This document shows positions 1 through 8,606 of a DNA stretch of 21,210 nt, in pieces. Made by a program: the position numbers and the translations under genes. Position 1 is the first letter of the stretch. The number at the start of each line of letters is the position of its first letter. The stretch comes from Phycisphaerae bacterium (GTDB lineage: Bacteria > Planctomycetota > Phycisphaerae > WQYP01), in contig JABEVA010000378.1 in assembly GCA_013044065.1 (NCBI GenBank), positions 1-21,210 on the forward strand, given 5' to 3'. The notes beneath the pieces are model-generated. The model saw nothing but the letters and a program-made list of their open reading frames with translations. It ran no database searches and had not been told where the DNA came from.

Positions 1-34
1 GCAATAATAACTTCACACTTTCCGGCAGGTTCTT

Positions 35-114
35 TTGGCCGCTGGCGGCGTTGCTCGCTCCTTACAGACCCAAGGCCAGGGTATGCGCGCCGGTCGCGTC
101 TTGCCAGCAGCCAA
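35..114. repeat. Imperfect palindrome, possible dispersed repeat element
   Basis: In the 237 bases before the first gene, the 12-mer at 35-46 (TTGGCCGCTGGC) is matched by the reverse complement of 103-114 at 11 of 12 positions. A transcript could therefore fold into a long stem closing a loop of about 56 bases. No gene is apparent in 1-237. The compact arms and the position outside a gene suggest a REP-like or mobile-element-derived repeat, but only one copy is visible here, so the repeat nature is inferred. Confidence 0.35.
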
Positions 115-237
115 AATTACTGCGCCGTAAAACCCGAATTTATTTTGCCCAGTCGCTAAGGTGGAGTTGACTGGTACAAGTACAGACGTTCGCGGATAAT
201 CATGCTCATTGGCCGGGTGATATAGGAGAAACAGCCC

Positions 238-1107
238 ATGCCGGATTGGACGCTTTCCGCATTTTCTGATGAGGCCGGGGCTTCGTGTGAGGAGCAGATT
301 GCAGCGCTGAAACAGGCCCGCATTTCACGGATGGATTTGCGGTCCATCGACAGCTTCAATTGCACTCTACTGCCGGTACCGCACGCCAAAGAGGTTCGCA
401 AAAAGCTGGATGCGGCAGGAATTCAGGTGCAGATGTTCGGCAGCCCAATCGGGAAAATTGATATTGCCGATGATTTTTCCGTGGATGTTGAAAAGCTCAA
501 GCATCTGGGTCAACTGGCCCCGGTGCTGGGCTGCCACGCGGTGCGAATTTTCAGCTATTACAACAAAACCAACCGGTCTCACGATGCCTGGAGGGACGAA
601 TCCCTGCGGCGGCTGCGTGAGCTATCGGCCTTGGCGGTCACCCTTAAGCTGGTGCTTTACCACGAAAATGAGCGGCATATTTTTGGTGACCTGTGCCAGG
701 ATGTGCAGATCATTGCCCGGGAGTTGCGCAAAGCCGGAGGAGCGTTCCGAATGATTTTTGATTTCGATAACTACACGCAGTCCGGCGAAAATGCCTGGGA
801 AAACTGGCTGCGGCTGGGCCAGGTCACGGATGCCTTTCACCTGAAGGATTCACGCGGCGGGCAGCATCATCCGGTGGGGCAGGGTGATGGATACGTGCGG
901 GAGATTCTGGTCGATGCGCTCAAGCACCACTGGAAGGGGCCGCTGGCGGTGGAGCCGCATTTGTCTCATTCCGGCGCTGTGGCGCAGACCGGTCCGTCCG
1001 GCATGGACAACGTGGTGTATTCAAAAATGCCGCCCGCAGAATCCTTTCACATCGCCTGTACGGCGGCAACGGGCCTGTTGAATCAGGTAGGAGCATCCTA
1101 CCATTAA
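238..1107 (+). CDS. Sugar phosphate isomerase/epimerase-like TIM-barrel protein
   Basis: The 289-residue protein fits the xylose isomerase-like/AP endonuclease 2 TIM-barrel superfamily, whose members are metal-dependent isomerases, epimerases or dehydratases acting on sugars and related polyols. Candidate metal and substrate ligands sit at the expected strand ends: E143 in YHENE, D175/D177 in FDFDN, H201 with K203-D204 in FHLKD, and E239-H241 in AVEPH. A GQGD motif at about 215-218 is also typical. The family usually spans 260-300 residues, so this looks full length. The ATG is supported by AGGAGA at 224-229, eight bases upstream. No signal peptide is seen, so it is probably cytoplasmic. The lipid-repair gene follows on the same strand after about 55 bases, but no pathway link is obvious. 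The exact substrate cannot be told from sequence. Confidence 0.85.
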   Translation: MPDWTLSAFSDEAGASCEEQIAALKQARISRMDLRSIDSFNCTLLPVPHAKEVRKKLDAAGIQVQMFGSPIGKIDIADDFSVDVEKLKHLGQLAPVLGCHAVRIFSYYNKTNRSHDAWRDESLRRLRELSALAVTLKLVLYHENERHIFGDLCQDVQIIARELRKAGGAFRMIFDFDNYTQSGENAWENWLRLGQVTDAFHLKDSRGGQHHPVGQGDGYVREILVDALKHHWKGPLAVEPHLSHSGAVAQTGPSGMDNVVYSKMPPAESFHIACTAATGLLNQVGASYH

Positions 1108-1138
1108 AGCGTTGCGGGACGGCGGATATAAACCGCCG
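1086..1138 (+). other. Two consecutive hairpins at a gene junction
   Basis: The first hairpin, 1086-1102, is a perfect 7-bp stem (GGTAGGA/TCCTACC) with a GCA loop and overlaps the last codons of the isomerase gene. The second, 1120-1138, is a 6-bp stem (CGGCGG/CCGCCG) with an ATATAAA loop and lies just before the Shine-Dalgarno sequence of the next gene. Neither is followed by a T run, so mRNA processing or stability, or modulation of downstream translation, is more likely than intrinsic termination. Confidence 0.35.
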
Positions 1139-1162
1139 GAATCCGTCATGAGGAACACCTGC

Positions 1163-4100
1163 ATGGCCGAAATCCCTCCACCGGGCACAGAGGGTCCGCC
1201 GGATCAGTCGGCGGCCGCAAACTTAGCCGAGCAGATTCGTCGCGGGCGGATGCTTTTTATCGCCATGGCGGTGGCCTATACGCTGGGCAATTTCAATGAC
1301 AATTTCAACAAGCAGGCGGTAAGCCTGCTGGCGCTTAGCCACCATCATACGGGCCTGCCGGGTGTGATCACTATTTTGTTTACGGTGCCATTTCTGCTGT
1401 TTTATGCGGCGGCGGGATGGCTGGCGGATCGATTTCCACGGCGCAACGTGATCATCATCTCCAAGGTCATGGAACTGGTGTTTTTAGGTTTGGGCGGGGT
1501 GGGGATTATGACGCTCAACTGGCCGCTGATTGTGACGGTGATTTTTCTCATGGCTTTGCAGGCCACCATTTTCGGCCCGGCTTTAAGCGGCTGCATTCCG
1601 GATGTCTATCCGGAAAGCTATGTGGTTCATGCCAACGCCCGGCTCACTTCCGCGACGACCGCCGGCATTTTGCTGGGCGTGGTGGCAGCGGGCCTGGCGT
1701 TGAATCTCAAGGGCACTTTTCACGGCCTACCGCTGGGGCGTTTGGTTACCGCGGGTTCGCTGGTAGGGGTATCGGTGCTGGGGCTGTTGGTGAGTTTTGG
1801 AGTTCCCTATCGGCCGGCGGGCAACCCGCGAGAGCCTTTTCCCTGGGCCGGCCCCTGGAGTTCGCTGGAGGATTTGTGGGATCTGCGAACGGATGGCCTG
1901 CTGACGGCGGCGGTGATCACGTACACGTATTTCTGGTTTATTGCCGGCCTGCAGATTCTTTTTATTAATAAAATGGGGAAGGTGCAATTTGGCCTCAGCG
2001 ACGCCACCACCAGTTATCTGGCCTTGGCGGAAATGCTCGGGGTGGTAATTGGAGCCATGGCTGCGGGAAAAATAATTGCCAAAGACAACGGCTTGTGGGT
2101 AACGCCCGGAGCCGCCGGTGCGCTGGGGCTGTTTTTGTGTTTGTCGGGGCTGGCACCGCTTTTTCCGGAACATGGGCGAATTATTTTCTTGTTGTCCATG
2201 CTGGCCTGCGCGGGTGTGGCGGGGGGGCTGATGATGGTGCCGCTGGGAAGTTTTTTTCAGACCAGGCCGGCCCCGCAGAAACGCGGGCGGGTGATTGCCG
2301 CGGCGGGCTTTGCTGCGTCGGTGGGGCTGCTGGCGGCGGGAATTATTTACATTCCGCTGCAGAAATACCTCCAGTCATCCACCATTTTTATACTCATGGG
2401 ACTGCTGACATTGCCCGCGGCTTTGGCGGTGGTGCCGTTTTTTGGCAGGCGCAGTCCCGGCCGGCCGCGATGGGCGGCCCAATGGCTGTGCCTGGTGGTT
2501 CGGCGTGTGTTGGCGCTGCGTTATCGGGTGCGCCTCGACGGTGTGCCGCAGGTCAAGGCCCGCGGCACCCAGGGTATTTTGTTTTTGCCCAATCATCCCG
2601 CCCTGATTGATCCGGTCATTGTTTTGTCCTACCTGCACGGAACCTTCGGCGTGCGCCCCCTGGCGCTGGAAAACCAGGTCAACAAGCCGCTGGTTCGTCC
2701 GTTGGCCGATCTGCTGGGTGTTTTGCCAATTCCGGATATGTCCAGTACGGATGTGGCCAATACCAACAAAGCACAGCAGGCCATTGAACTCTGTATTGAA
2801 GCCTTGGCCCGCGGCGAAAATGTACTGCTTTACCCGGCGGGGCGCATTATGCGTCAGCAGGTAGAGACGCTCGGTGGCGTTAGTGCGGTTTATCGAATTC
2901 TGGCCAGGTTGCCGGATATACGGGTGGTGCTTGTGCGTACCACCGGCTTGTGGGGCAGTGGGTTTGGCTGGGCGGCTGGAACAGCTCCGCAACTTGGCCG
3001 GGGCCTGATGGAACATATTCCGTCACTGCTGGCCAGCGGCGTGTGTTTTGCTCCCAAACGGGAGGTCCATATTGAACTCGTCGAACCGGAGGATTTGCCG
3101 CGGCAGACGGACAAGGCCACTCTTAATGCGTATTTGGATGCGTTTTACAACCAGTCGGCTCCGCCGGCACTTTACGTGCCCTACAGCCGGTGGGAGAAGG
3201 GGAAGGCTCGCGAAATGCTGCCACCGCCCTCCACCGCTGCCGCAAACGCCGTCGTTGATGTTCCACCGGCAACGCGAAAAATTGTGCTGGATTATCTGCG
3301 CGAGGCCACCGGCGTGTCGAATTTGCAAGACCAGCAGCAATTGGCCCGCGATGTGGGGCTGGACAGCCTGGCCACCGCCGAGATTATATTCTGGCTCGAA
3401 AAGGAATTTGCCGTGCAGGTGCCCAGTGTGGAAGCGGTGCATACCGTGGGTGACGTGTTGATGGCGGCGTGTGGGAAACTCGCGGGCACCTCGGCGGATA
3501 CCCAAGTGCCGGCGGCCCCGGCCCGGTGGCTCGCTGAGCCGGCCCAGGTGCGGGCGCAGGTGCCGGTGGGCACCACTGTGCAGGAGGTATTTTTGGCTCA
3601 GGCCAGGCGAAACCCCGGGCGTGTGATTGTGGCCGACATGCAGTACGGGGCCCGCACCTATCGGGATATTATTGTCTCCATTTTGGCCCTGCAATCGAAA
3701 ATAGCGGCTATGCCGGGGCAATACGTGGGCATTTTGTTGCCGGCTTCGGTAGCGGCGGACATTACCTTTCTAGCGGTTCTTTTTGCCGGTAAAACGCCGG
3801 TGATGGTGAACTGGACCGCCGGCCAGCGCAACGTACGACATGGCCTGGACCTGCTAGAAGTTCAGAAGGTATTGACTGCCGAGGCGCTGGTGCGGCGGCT
3901 GTCGGCACAGGGTATTGATTTGACCGCGCTGCAAAGCCGTCTGGTGCCTTTGGAGAAGTTGGCCGCTGCCATGAGCGTATGGGAAAAACTTGCAGCCGCG
4001 GCTCGGGCGCGGTTTTCGTGGCGGACGCTGCGCCGCTGCACGCCCATGCCCAACGCGGTGGTGCTTTTCACCAGCGGATCGGAGTCTTTGCCCAAGGCTG

Positions 4101-5101
4101 TGCCACTAACCCATACCAATTTATTAACCAACATCCGCGACGCGTTGGAGAGTTTCAGGATATGGGAAGGCGATCGCTTTTTGGGCATGTTGCCGCCCTT
4201 TCATTCCTTTGGCCTCACCGCGACGATGCTTTTACCGATGTTGGCTGGCGTGAAGGTGGTGCATTATCCGAATCCGAATGAAGGGGCGGCGCTAGCCAAA
4301 ATTATCCCGGCCTATCGGGTAACTATTTTATTGGCAACCCCCACCTTTGTTGCCAATATTGTGCGCTGCGCGGGCTGCGATTTAAATAGTGTTCGTCTGT
4401 GTGTGACCGGGGCGGAGAAATGCCCGCAGGAACTGCGGGAAGCCCTCAAGATAAGCTGTCCAGGTGCGGTGGTTCTGGAAGGTTATGGCATTACGGAGTG
4501 TTCGCCCTTTGTGGCGGTGGTGCGGGAAGATGATCTACGGCCGGGCACCATCGGTAAGCCGCTGCCCTCCGTAACCGTCGCGGTGGTCCACCCGGATACC
4601 GGCCAGGTGGTTGGGCCGGATGAAACCGGCATGTTGTTGGTTCGCGGGCCAAGCATTTTCGGCGGCTATCTGCATTATGATGGTCCGTCGCCGTTTGAAA
4701 CATGGAATGGCCATACCTGGTACCGCACCGGCGATTTGGTCCAGGCCGATGCCCAAGGGCGCTTGACGTTTATGGGAAGGCTGAAACGATTTGTCAAAAT
4801 CGGCGGAGAAATGGTTTCATTGCCGGCAATTGAAGAGGTGCTGATTGGCGCGTATGGCCGATCTGACGACAAAGGCCCGTGTCTGGCAGTACTGCCCACG
4901 CCCGATGAAAACCATCCCGAGTTAGTTTTGTGCACCATTCGCCCCTTGGACCGGGCGCAGGTGAATCAGGTGATTGGCCGGGCCGGGCTTTCGGGATTGC
5001 ACAACATACGCATCGTGCGGCAGGTTGAACAAATTCCCGTTTTAGGCACCGGCAAAACCGACTACCGGGCGCTGGGGGAAATGTTAACCGGCGCGCAGTA
5101 A
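1163..5101 (+). CDS. LplT-PlsC-ACP-acyl-ACP synthetase fusion (lysophospholipid uptake and reacylation)
   Basis: This 1312-residue protein appears to join four modules. Residues about 30-425 are a 12-helix MFS transporter like LplT (GNFNDNFNKQAV at 42-53). About 435-650 are a PlsC-type acyltransferase with the H(X4)D motif in NHPALID (H478, D483) and YPAGR at 557-561. About 696-770 are an acyl carrier protein with the phosphopantetheine serine S735 in GLDSL. About 800-1312 are an AMP-forming acyl-ACP synthetase (TSGS at 970, GYGITE at 1107-1112, YRTGD at 1187-1191, C-terminal GTGK with K1298). In E. coli, LplT flips lysophospholipids inward and Aas reacylates them with ACP-bound fatty acid; here both, plus a carrier, sit in one inner-membrane polypeptide. 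An ATG at 1163 preceded by AGGA at 1151-1154 is preferred over an upstream TTG (1112) or ATG (1148). All visible catalytic motifs are intact. Confidence 0.9.
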   Translation: MAEIPPPGTEGPPDQSAAANLAEQIRRGRMLFIAMAVAYTLGNFNDNFNKQAVSLLALSHHHTGLPGVITILFTVPFLLFYAAAGWLADRFPRRNVIIISKVMELVFLGLGGVGIMTLNWPLIVTVIFLMALQATIFGPALSGCIPDVYPESYVVHANARLTSATTAGILLGVVAAGLALNLKGTFHGLPLGRLVTAGSLVGVSVLGLLVSFGVPYRPAGNPREPFPWAGPWSSLEDLWDLRTDGLLTAAVITYTYFWFIAGLQILFINKMGKVQFGLSDATTSYLALAEMLGVVIGAMAAGKIIAKDNGLWVTPGAAGALGLFLCLSGLAPLFPEHGRIIFLLSMLACAGVAGGLMMVPLGSFFQTRPAPQKRGRVIAAAGFAASVGLLAAGIIYIPLQKYLQSSTIFILMGLLTLPAALAVVPFFGRRSPGRPRWAAQWLCLVVRRVLALRYRVRLDGVPQVKARGTQGILFLPNHPALIDPVIVLSYLHGTFGVRPLALENQVNKPLVRPLADLLGVLPIPDMSSTDVANTNKAQQAIELCIEALARGENVLLYPAGRIMRQQVETLGGVSAVYRILARLPDIRVVLVRTTGLWGSGFGWAAGTAPQLGRGLMEHIPSLLASGVCFAPKREVHIELVEPEDLPRQTDKATLNAYLDAFYNQSAPPALYVPYSRWEKGKAREMLPPPSTAAANAVVDVPPATRKIVLDYLREATGVSNLQDQQQLARDVGLDSLATAEIIFWLEKEFAVQVPSVEAVHTVGDVLMAACGKLAGTSADTQVPAAPARWLAEPAQVRAQVPVGTTVQEVFLAQARRNPGRVIVADMQYGARTYRDIIVSILALQSKIAAMPGQYVGILLPASVAADITFLAVLFAGKTPVMVNWTAGQRNVRHGLDLLEVQKVLTAEALVRRLSAQGIDLTALQSRLVPLEKLAAAMSVWEKLAAAARARFSWRTLRRCTPMPNAVVLFTSGSESLPKAVPLTHTNLLTNIRDALESFRIWEGDRFLGMLPPFHSFGLTATMLLPMLAGVKVVHYPNPNEGAALAKIIPAYRVTILLATPTFVANIVRCAGCDLNSVRLCVTGAEKCPQELREALKISCPGAVVLEGYGITECSPFVAVVREDDLRPGTIGKPLPSVTVAVVHPDTGQVVGPDETGMLLVRGPSIFGGYLHYDGPSPFETWNGHTWYRTGDLVQADAQGRLTFMGRLKRFVKIGGEMVSLPAIEEVLIGAYGRSDDKGPCLAVLPTPDENHPELVLCTIRPLDRAQVNQVIGRAGLSGLHNIRIVRQVEQIPVLGTGKTDYRALGEMLTGAQ

Positions 5102-5108
5102 CCGGCGG

Positions 5109-6134
5109 TTAAGCCGCGTGGTCCTGCAAGCCGTCATGTTCTGTGACATCGATTTGCTCCAGGATTTTGTTTGCCAGCGCTTCGAATTGCTTTCGACAGT
5201 CCTGCACAGCGCCGGCGTGTCCACCGATTGCACCGTCCGCCGCGGCGAGGTGGAACATGGGCTTGCGGGCATCCTGGGCCATCGGCATAAGGCTTTTGAA
5301 GTGTTTGAGCATGGTGAGTTGATTCGCATCATCCGCGGTGGACTGGGCCTGTGCCGGCTGGGCGAGAACTTCCTTGGCATACGTTTCCGGAATTCGATTG
5401 GCCCACCGCAGGTAGGACTTCACCGGCCGATTTTCGCGCACGGAAGGGTTGAGCAATACGTAGCCGAGTGGTTGCATGTTGCCCGATGGCAGCGGGAGAT
5501 CCCTGGGTATCCGCGAGCTTTGTGTGCGAATCTGCCAGCCTTTACGCCAATCGCGCAGCGTAGGTCCCAGGTTACGCAGGCCCTGCAGCGAGAACAGGTC
5601 AGCCCCGAGCGGAATCACCACAAAATCGGCGGCGACCAATGCGGCGCGATTCATCGCACCGATGTTGGGGCCGACATCAATGAGCACGATGTCGCCGCCG
5701 CAATCTTCGGCCGCGTTCTTCATCACCCGATGAAACGCCGTCGTAACCCGAAAACCATCGCCCGCAATCGCAGGTTTATCGTCAAGGCACTTGCCCCATG
5801 CGTCCGACAGGCGATCCTCGAAGGCGCTGAGCCCCAAGTCTCCGGCAACGATGGACAGGTCCGGTGCGATTTCAATCGGTTTGACCGGCTGAATGTCTCC
5901 AAGGCTTTCGATAAGCGGGTCCACCGCACCGAGTATCGTCCTGGGATGCTTCCCCTCCGGCCAAAGGGTTTCCAAGACCGAATCGTCGAGGAAAATGCTG
6001 GTGAGGTTAGACTGCGGATCCAAATCGACCGCCAACACCCGCTGCCCCAAATCGTGGAACATCCAAGAGAGATGATACACCATTGACGTCTTGCCGACGC
6101 CGCCTTTGTTGTTGAAAAAAGCGATTGCTTTCAT
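5109..6134 (-). CDS. ParA/MinD-like P-loop ATPase
   Basis: The 341-residue protein begins with a deviant Walker A motif, KGGVGKTS (residues 10-17, signature lysine K10 and catalytic K15). It has the ParA Walker A-prime stretch VDLDPQSN (36-43) and a Walker B-like VLIDVGPN (150-157). ParA proteins are ATP-driven dimers that bind DNA non-specifically and position plasmids, chromosomes or protein complexes. No ParB gene or parS-like cluster is near, so chromosome partitioning is not supported. Its start codon overlaps the stop of the AlbA_2 gene in an ATGA arrangement, a strong sign of coupled translation and joint function. The C-terminal part after about 230 is less conserved and may hold a partner interface. 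It converges with the lipid-repair gene, leaving 7 bases between stops. An orphan accessory ParA, possibly acquired by transfer, is the best description. Confidence 0.85.
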   Translation of the reverse strand: MKAIAFFNNKGGVGKTSMVYHLSWMFHDLGQRVLAVDLDPQSNLTSIFLDDSVLETLWPEGKHPRTILGAVDPLIESLGDIQPVKPIEIAPDLSIVAGDLGLSAFEDRLSDAWGKCLDDKPAIAGDGFRVTTAFHRVMKNAAEDCGGDIVLIDVGPNIGAMNRAALVAADFVVIPLGADLFSLQGLRNLGPTLRDWRKGWQIRTQSSRIPRDLPLPSGNMQPLGYVLLNPSVRENRPVKSYLRWANRIPETYAKEVLAQPAQAQSTADDANQLTMLKHFKSLMPMAQDARKPMFHLAAADGAIGGHAGAVQDCRKQFEALANKILEQIDVTEHDGLQDHAA

Positions 6135-7310
6135 GGGCGTCTCCTGACGATCATCGCGAAATGATTGTCGCCAATGACGTATTCTAACTGCGGGCTGGCA
6201 TTTTTGGCGAGCAATTCTTGCGCCAAAGCAATGCCCCGGCCAAACCGGTTGGCGAAACCGAGCGTTCTGGCCGCTTCCGCCAGCACGGGGTTACGGTAGG
6301 CGGTTCCTTTGGGGAATTGATCTCTGGTAAGGTCGCCGTAAAGGGAACCGGGATTCTGTATTTCGATATGGTCGGAATAATGATTGATCGCCACGGGCGT
6401 TGTTGATTCATCGTAATTGCGATGCACGATCGCGTTGATGAACAGCTCGTGAAGGGCCACGTCAGGGTAATCCGCAACCGAGTCATCCGCGAGATCGGAC
6501 CGGCGCACGGGCCGGTATTTCGCAATCTCTTTGGCGAGGCGGTCGAGATCGCGCATCCCATTTAGCGGGTCGCCAGAAAGCCTTCGTTCCCTAAGCACCG
6601 GTGCCGCCTGGGTCCGGCCGTCATAACACACGTACTGCACGTAGGCCCCGGAAAAAAAAGGCGAGGGGATCCTTTCCGAACACCACCACTGCGGCATTGG
6701 TCGGAGCCTTGAATTTATTGTGGTAAAAGCGGAGGGAACCAAGCTGCGCGGCAATCTCCCGGCCATTTTCCTCAAGCACTTCGCGGGATACGGCCTGCGG
6801 AAGGTATGTCACCTTGAAAAGCTCAAGGGATAAGTCGTCGAGCGAAGCATCCGTGCAGGCCCGCATATCCCAGGTTCGGGCTCGGTCAACGCGGCGCTCT
6901 TCTAAACGCCGCTCCTGCTCCACCGTCGCCACGCTCACCGACGGGCCCGTGCGAATGTAGACCGTCTGTTTGTACCGCACGGGCGGCATTTCTGACGGCT
7001 GAACCTCCACCACCGCAATCTCGTTCCTCTCATAAATCGCCCTGAAAACGTGAATATCCGGCACGGGCAGTATCTGGCCATTGTTGCGATGGCTCGCCAG
7101 GCTTTCCAGCAGCCTCTCATCTATCTTTGCCCCGGTGGGAATTCCTTTCTTGTTTGCACCAACAAAAAGGTAGCCCGGCTGGCCGGACCCAGGCATATCA
7201 TTGGCGAAGGCGCAGATCGCCTTGCAGAATTTATCCGTGTCATTGAGTGATTCCGTACGCTCAACCCGAAACGATTCGCTATCCTTAAGCAGGGCTAAAA
7301 TATCCGTCAT
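6131..7310 (-). pseudogene. AlbA_2 (Schlafen-type) DNA-binding/ATPase protein, frameshifted at a T8 run
   Basis: Two overlapping reading frames together give one protein of about 392 residues. The N-terminal part (7310 down to the run at 6652-6659) carries an AlbA_2/Schlafen-like domain: FRVERTESLND near the start, GYLFVGANKKG, and the family end pattern IRTGPSV followed by VEQERRLEERR. The C-terminal part (down to 6131) carries a GHKL-type ATPase fold resembling RecG-like/HTH-regulator proteins, with HELFINAIVHRNY and GFANRFGRG. The shift falls exactly at eight consecutive T residues on the coding strand; removing one T restores the frame as AFFSGAYVQ. It may be a true mutation, a sequencing error, or slippage-dependent expression. 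The ATG at 7310 follows GAGGAG at a 9-base spacing. The stop overlaps the ParA start (ATGA), implying an operon. Family roles include transcription control and, for some Schlafen-like proteins, defence; the role here is unknown. Confidence 0.75.
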
Positions 7311-7461
7311 TGGTAAAATCTCCTCGCTTATGTTCCGTGCCCGGCACGCCTGCGTCAAGGATCAACAGGCCGCGGGCCAGGATTGCCTCTTCCCGTGTTT
7401 GCTGGAAATCGGGGTGATGCGAGCGGGTTCGTTACGTCCGGAAACCACCGGTATCAGGGGC

Positions 7462-7539
7462 TTATGGCATCTTTCCGCCGTGGCGATATGCGGTCGGGGT
7501 CATCCCAACAATGCTCTTGGGATTTAAACCTAGGGTGGC
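7462..7539 (-). pseudogene. Possible 3' remnant of an Ada/AraC-type regulator
   Basis: In the 231-base gap between galU and the AlbA_2 gene, one minus-strand frame reads TLGLNPKSIVGMTPTAYRHG and then GKMP and a stop. The stretch GMTPTAYRxGG resembles the end of the AraC-type helix-turn-helix of Ada-like proteins, just before their methyltransferase domain. No start codon with a ribosome site and no methyltransferase domain follow, so it would be a fossil fragment. A 7-bp inverted repeat, 7502-7508 with 7517-7523, lies inside it. The match is short and could be chance. Confidence 0.3.
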
Positions 7540-7541
7540 TT

Positions 7542-8510
7542 TCACTGCTTTTTAACGCTGGCCAACTGCTGGGTGAGCAGTCGGGCCAGACTTTCCACGA
7601 TCTGCTGGCGATGCACGCCGGCCAAGGCCAGAGCAATCTGGGTTTCCATCAGGCCAAATGGGATACCGGTGTCGTAGCGTTCGCCGAGAACCTCAAAGCA
7701 CGTATAATCAGAGCTTTCTTGACGAAGCATTTCCTGGGCGCTGGTAAGCTGAATTTCATTATTTTCACGAAGATTGTTGCGAATGTTTCGACCGAGAATT
7801 TCCATGATCCGGGGCGGAAACACATGCATGCCGAAGTGGCACAGGTATTGGTTTGGCGGCAACCCTGGCGTGACCAGATTTTGCCGGGCAAAATCCACGG
7901 ACGGTTTTTCCTGGATCAATTCCACTTGGTACAAGCGCGAACCGTCGTTGAGCGGTGCGCCGCGCATGGCACCAAAGAGATGCAGCAGACCGGCGGGAGT
8001 GGCTTTGACGGCGGAAACCGCCTGGCTGCCGGCGCGCTGATAGGCGTGAATCAACTGCTGGGCACAGCGTTCCGGTTCGCCGCTGATGTAAATATGATCG
8101 CCCAGCAGCAGTAAAAAAGGATCGTCGCCGACAAATTGCGCCGCCTGATATACCGCGTGGCCGTACCCCTGCGGGCTTTCCTGTACCGCAAAGTGCATGG
8201 CCGCCTGCATGCGGCCGAGTTTGGCGGATTCCTGGATCGCCCATTCTTTTCCGACAAAGGCGGGCAGCAGATCTTTTTCCATGGCCCGGAAATACTGACG
8301 GAATTGATGTTCGTCGCCTGGTGAAACCACAATACAGATTTGTTCCACACCGGCATCGAGGGCTTCTTCGGCGATAATTTGAATAACGGGCTTGGTCAGG
8401 CCGTCGCGGTCGACCAGCGGCAGCATTTCCTTTTGCATGACCGAGGTGGCGGGGTATTGGCGCGTACCACGGCCAGCGGCGGTGATAACGGCTTTTTTAA
8501 CAGGTTTCAC
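7542..8510 (-). CDS. galU: UTP-glucose-1-phosphate uridylyltransferase
   Basis: The 322-residue protein makes UDP-glucose from UTP and glucose-1-phosphate, feeding envelope polysaccharide and glycolipid synthesis in the cytoplasm. It carries the GalU nucleotide-binding signature AAGRGTRQYPAT (11-22) followed by QKEMLPLVD (26-34). Other family motifs are GYGHAVYQA (115-123), LGDH (136-139), EKP (201-203) and RYDTGIPFG (278-286). The length matches the bacterial GalU family, about 290-330 residues. The second aspartate usual in LGDD is a histidine here (H139), a mild departure. The start is GTG, supported by AAGGAG five bases upstream. It lies 96 bases downstream of the proposed homoserine kinase on the same strand and may share its transcript. 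A related nucleotidyltransferase for another sugar is possible, but the motifs favour GalU. Confidence 0.9.
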   Translation of the reverse strand: MKPVKKAVITAAGRGTRQYPATSVMQKEMLPLVDRDGLTKPVIQIIAEEALDAGVEQICIVVSPGDEHQFRQYFRAMEKDLLPAFVGKEWAIQESAKLGRMQAAMHFAVQESPQGYGHAVYQAAQFVGDDPFLLLLGDHIYISGEPERCAQQLIHAYQRAGSQAVSAVKATPAGLLHLFGAMRGAPLNDGSRLYQVELIQEKPSVDFARQNLVTPGLPPNQYLCHFGMHVFPPRIMEILGRNIRNNLRENNEIQLTSAQEMLRQESSDYTCFEVLGERYDTGIPFGLMETQIALALAGVHRQQIVESLARLLTQQLASVKKQ

Positions 8511-8606
8511 GAGGACTCCTTGTAGAAGCGATTTTTCTGGTTGTCGGCAAACGCGGCGGCGAGTCTTGATTGATGCCCGATCCCGGTCTTGGGGTCGGTG
8601 GCCGGA

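Noticed and set aside
167..200. TTGACT and GATAAT as a promoter for the isomerase gene
   Set aside because: The spacer is 22 bases, too long for a normal sigma70 promoter.
5118..6086. Long open frame of 322 codons on the plus strand opposite the ParA gene
   Set aside because: It mirrors the codon bias of the ParA gene, has no recognisable domain and lacks a ribosome site; the antisense protein has clear Walker motifs.
7502..7523. 7-bp inverted repeat ATCCCAA/TTGGGAT as a galU terminator
   Set aside because: No T run follows in the galU direction (GACCCC instead) and it overlaps the Ada-like string, so the symmetry may be incidental.
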